A stretch of 31,778 nucleotides of DNA from a virus. The notes beneath the pieces are model-generated. The model worked only from the letters and a program-made list of their open reading frames with translations, searched no databases and had not been told where the DNA came from. The position numbers were made by a program, and so were the translations under genes. The stretch is from positions 1-31,778 of the IMG/VR virus record IMGVR_UViG_3300022845_000012; one strand, written 5' to 3'. Positions 22,585-28,054 of this stretch are shown piece by piece (the first letter of the stretch is position 1; each line of letters opens with the position of its first letter).

Positions 22585-24971
22585 CAGACCTCTCTCAAAC
22601 CCATCGGTGTTTCAGCGACGCGTACGGCTCTCAACCGCACAGAGCCCTCAACACCTATCTCGAATGTATCCGATTGATAGCCACTAGGCAACCGAAACAC
22701 TCTACGGCTGTCCATCTCCTGTGTCATTACGAGCTCCCGGTTAACCCAGAACTTAAACACCACCCCGCCACTGGCGTCCCATATACCCTCAGTGGTCCCC
22801 CACTCTGTCTCGGCAGCGTCCCACACTGGGGAGACCGGCGCGTAATCCGCGTCCACCTGCGCTGCACCGATGTTGATCGGGTTGGGCGTGGTGATGACCT
22901 TGGACTTCCACTCGTATGGTTGTGGGGGCTGGGCGAGGTTGTCCCATTGGTACACGTCACCGTCAGTCCCTGTGGTGTAATACAAGTTGTTTGAGAGCGG
23001 ATCGTACCACGTGGCTTCGGGCTGCTCATTGGTCACGAGGTCGACGAAGAACCCGCCTGCCCGTTCGTCACGCTCAAAGCTGATACCCCCCGTAGAATGC
23101 CACGCGAGGTAGGTGTCCTTGTACGCGGTGGCGAGTAGCGTGGCCGGGTCGAGGTCAGCGTTCCATGTGTCGCTGTTGTAAAGCATACGGGTCGCGAGCT
23201 GCGGGCCAGTCGTGGTCGAGTAAAGTGCCAGCCCGTCATGTGTGGCATACATAACCCCGAAGCCCATGCTGGCGATGCTGCGTTTGTTAAGGCAAGGGTA
23301 CCGGGCGTCTATACGCCCAAGGCTCAGCACAACCGGGTCGTTCCCTTGGACAAGGTAAGGGTAGTTCTCGGTGGCCACAATCAAGTAGCCGGAGAACACG
23401 GCAAGCCCGACTATGTTGTGCGGGATTTCCTGCTTGTACGCCCGCGGCCATGCGTGGTACTGGCCCGGCTCCGAAAAGTAGAGCTCGTTGCCAACGAAAC
23501 CCACAAGGATATTGTTGTTGTATTCGAGCAGACCTTGCAGCCCCTCGGGCGGCGGGTCGTAATCGTCCGTCAATAATGCGTTCAGCAGGCTGGTCACATT
23601 GAAATCGTCAACGAAGTCGTAAGAGCTTTCGCCCCAGTACCGCGGTGTGCTTGTCCCGGGGTTCTCAGCTACGTCGTGGTAGAGCGTGCCACCGTCGCCG
23701 CCAGACCCGACACCGCCTGCGTAGGTGAACGTGAAATCATCCGTTACATCTGTGACTTCGCCACCGGCAACCCCATCGCTGATCTTGAAGTAGTTTCCCA
23801 CTGACAGGTTGTGCGGTTGCGCGGTTGTGACTGTCGTGCCGACCACGGTCGTGACCGCCACGGGGAACCACAGGGTGGCGAGCCGCAAATACTCGGTGTC
23901 CGACACAGTCGAGAGCGTGCGGTACAGGCGGATGCCCTGCACTTGGTTGTTACCTGCGGGCTTGGCGATCGGCAGATTGCTGACTGTGACGACCTGCCCT
24001 TCCTTGGTAAAAATTTCGTCCGAAGGCTCTGAACCTACAGACTCCTCGTCCCACGGGGTGAACCACGTGTAGAGGTAGCTGCGCGCTTGCGTAGCACCAG
24101 CGAGGCCAACGCGCCCGTCAGCTGTTGGTGTGGGCGCGGACTGGAACCCGGGGCTGGTGTATGTGAAAGTCGTTGGGTCAACAACCGTGACCTCGATAGA
24201 CGTGGCATTCAGGTTGGTGATGTCCCACTCCACGTTGCCGCTGGTCGTGAGGGGTGTAGTCGACGCCACCTCAAACGTATCAACTGTGGGCGTATTCGTA
24301 ACCGTTAGGATGTTCGCCGCCGCGGTGCCTGATGTGAACCGCAACAAGACCCGCGAGCCAATAGCCAGTCCGTGCCCCGTGATCGTCACTGTGATGGTCG
24401 TATCCGCTTGATCGTAGGTCCCCGACCGATTGGTAAAGCCGCTTATAGTGACAAACGCACCTGACTTGAGGCCATGCGCCTCAGAAGTCGTCATGGTCAC
24501 GAGGCCGCCAGCATCGCGGGCGTATGTCGCTGTCGTCTTGGTGGTGAAGGCCGCCGCGGTAGCCGCCGGGGTCAATATCGGGAGAGGTAAGCCGAGATCA
24601 TAATACTCCGTGGGGTAGGGCTCGGTCCCAGACGTGGCCAGACGGTAGGTGGACACCTTGGGTTTTCCGTCGCCAGTGTAGTAGAACCGCTGCTCCCCGA
24701 CGTTCCGGGAGCCGGACGGTGTGGAAATGTCCACATCCTTGTCCCACGCGAGCCAGACAGGGTTGTTCGCCGGATCGTAGAGCGCGTGCAGTGTGACCGG
24801 TTCGACCCCCGACAGCCCGTGGTTCCCTACGACAACCGGTTGTGGGTAAGGGATCAAGTCGCCAGAATACAGCTTGACGTTCGTCGCCGTCTGCGCCGCC
24901 ATATCGGGAAGAAGCTCTGGCGCGGTGCGCGGAGCTTTCCCTAAAAACTTCTGGAGCTTGACCCCTGCCAT
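22584..24971 (-). CDS. Large beta-rich tail protein, nozzle/hub-like (795 aa)
   Basis: ATG at 24971 follows the small Cys-rich gene. The N-terminus has the pattern KLQKFLGKAPRTAPELLPD then AAQTATNVKLYSGDLIPYP, which I associate with podovirus tail-tube/nozzle proteins (T7 gp12-like or P22 gp10-like in role). The second half has propeller-like blades: LYFSEPGQYHAWP, GLAVFSGYLIVATENYPYLV, IASMGFGVMYATHDGLALYS, and WYDPLSNNLYYTTGTDGDVY. Between about residues 130 and 420 there are three insert-like repeats with an H-G/N-L-x-x-G start (EAHGLKSGAFVTISG, GHGLAIGSRVLLRF, PHNLSVGNYFKISDG) and a TFxY/V end, resembling E1-FCCH-like modules seen in other phage tail proteins. Function by pattern, not by search. 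Confidence 0.7.
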   Translation of the reverse strand: MAGVKLQKFLGKAPRTAPELLPDMAAQTATNVKLYSGDLIPYPQPVVVGNHGLSGVEPVTLHALYDPANNPVWLAWDKDVDISTPSGSRNVGEQRFYYTGDGKPKVSTYRLATSGTEPYPTEYYDLGLPLPILTPAATAAAFTTKTTATYARDAGGLVTMTTSEAHGLKSGAFVTISGFTNRSGTYDQADTTITVTITGHGLAIGSRVLLRFTSGTAAANILTVTNTPTVDTFEVASTTPLTTSGNVEWDITNLNATSIEVTVVDPTTFTYTSPGFQSAPTPTADGRVGLAGATQARSYLYTWFTPWDEESVGSEPSDEIFTKEGQVVTVSNLPIAKPAGNNQVQGIRLYRTLSTVSDTEYLRLATLWFPVAVTTVVGTTVTTAQPHNLSVGNYFKISDGVAGGEVTDVTDDFTFTYAGGVGSGGDGGTLYHDVAENPGTSTPRYWGESSYDFVDDFNVTSLLNALLTDDYDPPPEGLQGLLEYNNNILVGFVGNELYFSEPGQYHAWPRAYKQEIPHNIVGLAVFSGYLIVATENYPYLVQGNDPVVLSLGRIDARYPCLNKRSIASMGFGVMYATHDGLALYSTTTGPQLATRMLYNSDTWNADLDPATLLATAYKDTYLAWHSTGGISFERDERAGGFFVDLVTNEQPEATWYDPLSNNLYYTTGTDGDVYQWDNLAQPPQPYEWKSKVITTPNPINIGAAQVDADYAPVSPVWDAAETEWGTTEGIWDASGGVVFKFWVNRELVMTQEMDSRRVFRLPSGYQSDTFEIGVEGSVRLRAVRVAETPMGLREV

Positions 24972-24974
24972 GGC

Positions 24975-25115
24975 TTACTTCTTCTTCTTCGCTGCTTCTT
25001 TCTTCGCGCACTTGCCCGCGGCGCGGCACTTGCCGGGCGTCGGGCACGAGGCACACGGCTTGAACACCATGCCGCCCTTCTTATAGCTCATCATCTTTTT
25101 CTTCTTATCCATCAT
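24975..25115 (-). CDS. 46-aa Lys/Cys-rich small protein (likely zinc-binding)
   Basis: A short gene easily missed by length cut-offs. ATG 25115 overlaps the o-spanin stop (ATGA) and has GGAGGG 7 nt upstream. The protein starts MMDKKKKMMSYKKGGM, then VFKPCASCPTPGKCRAAGKC, and ends in a Lys-rich tail. The four cysteines are spaced C-x2-C-x5-C-x5-C, suitable for a metal site. Similar YKKGGMVFKPC-type short proteins next to tail genes occur in other environmental phages as far as I remember. The start and stop fit exactly between o-spanin and nozzle genes. Function unknown; nucleic-acid binding or virion assembly is possible. Confidence 0.7.
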   Translation of the reverse strand: MMDKKKKMMSYKKGGMVFKPCASCPTPGKCRAAGKCAKKEAAKKKK

Positions 25116-25309
25116 TTGCATACCCTCCCTCTGGTTTCGTTGTGGACTACCACGTCCGTTAGTAGGCCCCGGTCATTTTCCAGAAGCCAGTCGATCGTCG
25201 GCTGGCCGCCAAAAGGGATTGTGCGTGACCAGTCGCACTCAGTGCTTCCCAGACAGCCACTTAGAAGCCCGATCAGCAAGACCGGAATCATCCAAGATTT
25301 CAATTTCAT
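25112..25309 (-). CDS. Rz1: o-spanin-like outer-membrane lipoprotein (Rz1-type)
   Basis: A 65-aa lipoprotein. The N-terminus MKLKSWMIPVLLIGLLSGC is a signal peptide with lipobox L16-S-G-C19, so Cys19 would be lipidated. The mature part has CDWSRTIPFG and ends VVVHNETRGRVC, a two-cysteine, NxT-containing layout I associate with phage Rz1-like proteins. The start has GGAGG 5 nt upstream. It overlaps the i-spanin gene by 71 bp in another frame, the classic overlapped Rz/Rz1 arrangement. With the i-spanin it would fuse inner and outer membranes in the last step of lysis. Confidence 0.75.
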   Translation of the reverse strand: MKLKSWMIPVLLIGLLSGCLGSTECDWSRTIPFGGQPTIDWLLENDRGLLTDVVVHNETRGRVCK

Positions 25310-25457
25310 CGCGCACCTCCCGGGCTGTCTTCACATCTTCCAGACGCTGTTCGGTCTGCTTCGCCGCACGCGCCTTGCCAGCCTTGCGGTAACCAAAGAA
25401 GTACATCACCAGCCCGCTGGTTATCGCTGCGCCAATAGTGACAAGCAGGTCCATCAT
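25239..25457 (-). CDS. Rz: i-spanin-like protein (Rz-type)
   Basis: The frame is open to 25502, but I choose ATG 25457 because AGAGGG lies about 7 nt upstream and the protein then begins directly with the membrane segment (LLVTIGAAITSGLVMYFFGY, residues 4-23). After a basic stop-transfer (RKAGKARAAK) comes a charged coiled coil (TEQRLEDVKTAREVRDEIEI) and DDSGLADRASKWL. One N-terminal transmembrane helix plus a periplasmic coiled coil is the i-spanin layout. The overlapping lipoprotein gene supports the call. The 72-aa length is short compared with lambda Rz (153 aa) but common in small phages. Confidence 0.75.
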   Translation of the reverse strand: MMDLLVTIGAAITSGLVMYFFGYRKAGKARAAKQTEQRLEDVKTAREVRDEIEILDDSGLADRASKWLSGKH

Positions 25458-25543
25458 CCTTTGGCCCTCTTGTACAGAAGGTACCTGCGCCAAATCCTGC
25501 ACAACTTGCCTTCAGACCTTTGCCATGCGGGAGTCTTTGCCAT
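25454..25543 (-). CDS. 29-aa mini-ORF beginning MAKTPAWQR (possible truncated conserved small protein)
   Basis: Between endolysin and i-spanin is a short frame with ATG at 25543, GAGGA about 9 nt upstream and a TGA overlapping the i-spanin ATG. It encodes MAKTPAWQRSEGK followed by a basic/aromatic tail. The first 13 residues match, from memory, the start of a conserved short phage protein family that continues with NPxGGLN. Here that continuation is absent and no other frame restores it. Either it is a divergent coupled leader gene or the remnant of the family. Coupling at both ends argues for translation. Confidence 0.45.
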   Translation of the reverse strand: MAKTPAWQRSEGKLCRIWRRYLLYKRAKG

Positions 25544-25559
25544 CAGCGTATTTCCTCGG

Positions 25560-26012
25560 TTACGCCAGCTCGAAGTGCGGGCCGTCAATGAAGGGGCGCT
25601 TGCCCTCGCTCCGGCGCAAATCTACATAGGCGTTCATGGCTTGCTCCATTGTGCCGCTCCATTTGCGGATGTCTGGTATATGCCACGCGGCGCCCCAGCG
25701 CAGGACAGCACCCGTCTCTATGGCGGCCTCCTTCATGGCGTCGGCAAGGTCGTCATAGAGGTTCAGTTCCCACGAACCCCTGCTGCCAATGTAGGCCATT
25801 AGGTCAACGGCCTTGCCGTCCAAATGCTTGGAGCGCATGGTCTTGCTCGCACCTTTGTCGACTAGGACCCGCTGTTCCTCTATTGTACGGAGTCCGCAGA
25901 TCACACCAAAATCAATCTTCGTGGTCAGGATCGCCAGCTTCACAGTTGCCACGAGCTGTTCGTCTACACCCTGCAGGTTGCTCATGCTGCGCTCTGAAAG
26001 TCTAAAGCTCAT
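25560..26012 (-). CDS. Endolysin, M15-family L-Ala-D-Glu-type peptidase
   Basis: A 150-aa peptidoglycan-cleaving enzyme. The N-terminus MSFRLSERSMSNLQGVDEQL is typical of single-domain M15 (VanY/T5 endolysin-like) peptidases, and supports the start at ATG 26012 over the internal ATG 25985. Zinc ligands are seen as S-K-H63-LDGKAV-D70 and H146 in GPHFEL, with GLRTIEEQ and WGAAWHIPD as supporting conserved segments. No signal peptide, so it depends on the holin for release. The start overlaps the holin stop by 11 bp, and spanins follow, which makes a complete lysis cassette. Confidence 0.9.
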   Translation of the reverse strand: MSFRLSERSMSNLQGVDEQLVATVKLAILTTKIDFGVICGLRTIEEQRVLVDKGASKTMRSKHLDGKAVDLMAYIGSRGSWELNLYDDLADAMKEAAIETGAVLRWGAAWHIPDIRKWSGTMEQAMNAYVDLRRSEGKRPFIDGPHFELA

Positions 26013-26490
26013 GTGTTTTCTCCGTTGTGTTGCTTGCGCCGAAGTAGAAGGAGATGACAGCAGATGCGCTACCCCCCAGCCAGCCTACAGCAACGTTGAT
26101 GAGACCAAGGTCGGCACCGTGGTCGATGAACGTCACTGCCCCAACGTAGCCAAAGAACGCAAGCAGCGTCCCTACGGCAAGGACGGTGGGCGTCATATCT
26201 TTAACGCTGGCGTGGCGGCGACGCGCGCTGTCTCGGTCTGACGCAGCGATCTTAACCAAATCCACGTCCAGCTGTTTCATGCTGACCTTGAAGTCCGCCT
26301 CGACCTTTTTGATTTCAGCCAGTTGCGCCGGTGTGGCGTTTGTTACCGCAGCCTCGACCGCTTCCAAGGTTGACTCAGGGAGACCCAGCTTGTCGGCCAC
26401 CAGCTTAATCGCCATGCCGCCCAGTGGTCCGCCTAGCGCGGTCGCGATGGTCGGGGCCACCGCCCCGAGTATTGCCGTCAGGTTTTTCAT
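26002..26490 (-). CDS. Holin, 3TM GTA-holin-like (162 aa)
   Basis: The frame is open to 26694, but ATG 26490 overlaps the upstream stop (ATGA) and starts the expected MKNLTAILGAVAP. An amphipathic or membrane-associated N-terminus (4-32, rich in Gly/Ala) is followed by a charged helical middle (ESTLEAVEAAVTN, AEIKKVEADFKVSMKQLD, RDSARRRHASVKD) and two clear membrane helices at about 101-122 (PTVLAVGTLLAFFGYVGAV) and 129-151 (GLINVAVGWLGGSASAVISF). This matches the 3TM holin family known from gene-transfer agents and phages of alphaproteobacteria. It directly precedes the endolysin. Confidence 0.8.
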   Translation of the reverse strand: MKNLTAILGAVAPTIATALGGPLGGMAIKLVADKLGLPESTLEAVEAAVTNATPAQLAEIKKVEADFKVSMKQLDVDLVKIAASDRDSARRRHASVKDMTPTVLAVGTLLAFFGYVGAVTFIDHGADLGLINVAVGWLGGSASAVISFYFGASNTTEKTHEL

Positions 26491-26972
26491 TGTTGCAGAT
26501 CCTTCAGATACATTGCGAAAAAGTACAGCAGCCCGCCGCCTATGCCGACAGTAGCAGAAAGCGTGGCGCCAAGGAACACTTTTGCAAAGAACGCTTGCTG
26601 CTCTGCGATTACGGCTTGTCGTTGCTTGCGCAGCTGCCCCTCGGTGCGCAGGATTTCCTCCCATGTTCCCATGCCGTAGGTCATCGACACCCACACCTTC
26701 AGCTCATAGCGCTGCGCCTCAATCTGCTTGCGTGCTAGGACCGCTTGCGTAGCCATCGCCTCAATGTTACCGGAGCCTGTCAGAAGCCGCGTGATAACGC
26801 TTGGATTCTTCGTGGACTTCTCAATCGCGAAGATTTGCGCAGAGGCACCCATCCACTTCTGGATGTCACCGTGCATAGACTCAATATCGCGGCCGATCTC
26901 GAAGCCGCGCTTGAGCATCGAGAACGCTTTACTGGCGGCACCTATCGCTAAGGTGACTGAAGCTGGGTCCAC
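26487..26972 (-). CDS. Membrane-anchored protein of unknown function upstream of holin (161 aa)
   Basis: The start is GTG at 26972 (1 bp after the previous stop); the stop overlaps the holin ATG. Residues 1-30 are MDPASVTLAIGAASKAFSML-like, followed by GFEIGRDIESMHGDIQKWMG, a charged helical body with WEEILRTEGQLRKQRQAV, and a C-terminal membrane helix (about 131-155, VFLGATLSATVGIGGGLLYFF). I recall very similar hypothetical proteins beside lysis or tail genes in many marine phages, but no established function. A role in the lysis complex or in membrane attachment is inference from location and topology. Confidence 0.75.
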   Translation of the reverse strand: MDPASVTLAIGAASKAFSMLKRGFEIGRDIESMHGDIQKWMGASAQIFAIEKSTKNPSVITRLLTGSGNIEAMATQAVLARKQIEAQRYELKVWVSMTYGMGTWEEILRTEGQLRKQRQAVIAEQQAFFAKVFLGATLSATVGIGGGLLYFFAMYLKDLQQ

Positions 26973-26973
26973 A

Positions 26974-27198
26974 TCACTTCCTCAAGTGCTGTTCTATATT
27001 GTCGAGCTTTTCCATCACTGCCTTAAAGGATTCCTTGACCTCTTTGAACTCACGGTCGTGGGCTTCCTTGGTCGCAGCAATTTGCGCCTTGATGACCGCA
27101 ATATCTGTCGTGTTCGTCTGCGCCTTGGTGTGCAGTAGCCATACGAATCCGGCCACTGGCGCTATGATCCACTGCATGATGGTGTTAAGCACGTCCAT
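26974..27198 (-). CDS. Small membrane protein with coiled coil (74 aa), lysis-associated
   Basis: The frame is open to 27378, but ATG 27198 starts MDVLNTIMQWIIAPVAGFVW, a membrane helix right at the N-terminus (about 4-23). The upstream extension is Arg-rich and overlaps the previous gene. Residues 33-72 form a coiled coil (IAVIKAQIAATKEAHDREF, EVKESFKAVMEKLDNIEQ). A single N-terminal transmembrane helix plus a coiled coil would suit a holin partner, a spanin-like factor or a small structural protein. It overlaps the heme-oxygenase-like gene end by 14 bp and is followed after 1 bp by the next gene. Confidence 0.65.
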   Translation of the reverse strand: MDVLNTIMQWIIAPVAGFVWLLHTKAQTNTTDIAVIKAQIAATKEAHDREFKEVKESFKAVMEKLDNIEQHLRK

Positions 27199-27697
27199 CG
27201 GTACGCTCCTTGATTTCATCCATGATGCGGAGAAGCGCGGTAAAGCAGTCGCGAGCCTCGGCAGCCAGTTCACTACGTACACGGTACGCTTTGAGTTCCT
27301 CAAGCGCCGCTTTGCGGTCATCCCACACGAGGTGAGAGGTCGGGTACCCTTCAAGGCGCCGTCGCATAATCTCGCCACCCATCAGGTGCGCACCGGTCAG
27401 CACGTATGCTGCCCCGGCGATCTTGTCGTCCGTGTCCAGAGACTCGGCGTATGCGTAGGCAGCAGGTACAGGCGTGCTGATGCGCCCCACTTCAGTGATG
27501 TCGTCTTCCAGCCGCGCGGTGCGGTGCAGAACCACAGGCAGCGTGGGGTCGATCTTGTGGTGGATGCGCTGGATCGCGTAGAGCCAGTCGCTGTACCAAT
27601 CCATAGGCGGCTTGCCAGACGCCATGGCAGCGCCCACGGGGTGTTCCTCGCAGGCGTGATGCTGGTCGCGCGTGGCTTCCCAGAGCGGCCTTGTCAT
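27185..27697 (-). CDS. Heme-oxygenase-like protein (170 aa)
   Basis: ATG 27697 overlaps the chaperone stop (ATGA), with AGAGG upstream. The N-terminus L-W-E-A-T-R-D-Q-H13-H-A-C-E matches the heme oxygenase pattern L-x-E-A-T-x3-H-x3-E, whose His is the proximal heme ligand. Next come YSDWLYAIQRIHHKID, then HRTARLEDDITE. The distal-helix equivalent is AAYVLTGAHLMGGEIMRRRL, with the G-x2-L-x-G-G signature of bacterial heme oxygenases. The length is slightly below the usual 190-240 aa. In the classic reaction heme is opened to biliverdin, Fe2+ and CO using reductant and O2. Cyanophages are known to carry heme oxygenase genes; here no bilin reductase is in the window. Activity is not proven; another heme-oxygenase-fold function is possible. 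Confidence 0.75.
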   Translation of the reverse strand: MTRPLWEATRDQHHACEEHPVGAAMASGKPPMDWYSDWLYAIQRIHHKIDPTLPVVLHRTARLEDDITEVGRISTPVPAAYAYAESLDTDDKIAGAAYVLTGAHLMGGEIMRRRLEGYPTSHLVWDDRKAALEELKAYRVRSELAAEARDCFTALLRIMDEIKERTDGRA

Positions 27698-28053
27698 GGG
27701 GCCTCTGGCCAGTTGATGTCCGTGGGAAAGCCGGCCTGCGCCGTGATGTCCCGCAGCGCTTGGCGGTAGGTAGCCCATGCAGCTTGATCCACGGGAGCGT
27801 CCGGGACTTGAGTCCAGTCTGATGCGGCAAGTAGGCCGTTGCGTTGCGCGCGGGCTTGGGCGGCGAGGGCTTCGAGATCAACAGGTGGTGCAACGTAAGG
27901 TGCCGCAGTTGCCTTGGCAGCGTTGAAAACCTGTGCGCCGATTGGCTCCACATCATTTGGGTCAGCGGTGAATGGTATCCAGCCGTGAGCGGGGTGCTGA
28001 ATCTCGCAGTCGATTGTCCCAAAAGCGTTGTATTGTGCGTTGCGGAAGTTCAT
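27694..28053 (-). CDS. Tail fibre assembly chaperone (APC-like), downstream copy (119 aa)
   Basis: ATG 28053, 1 bp after the fibre stop. The N-terminus (MNFRNAQYNAFGTIDCEIQHPAHGWIP in character) resembles small domains that start phage tail-assembly proteins and hold P-F-T-A-D-P-N-D. The C-terminal part has ALAAQARAQRNGLLAASDWTQ, then AAWATYRQALRDITAQAGFP and a final WPEAP. The R-x-x-R-N-x-L-L-x-x-x-D-W and YRQALRDI...GFP...WP pattern is the hallmark of phage tail assembly chaperone/APC domain proteins. It follows the collagen-like fibre gene directly and probably helps fold or trimerise it. A second copy lies at the right edge of the window. Confidence 0.8.
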   Translation of the reverse strand: MNFRNAQYNAFGTIDCEIQHPAHGWIPFTADPNDVEPIGAQVFNAAKATAAPYVAPPVDLEALAAQARAQRNGLLAASDWTQVPDAPVDQAAWATYRQALRDITAQAGFPTDINWPEAP

Positions 28054-28054
28054 A

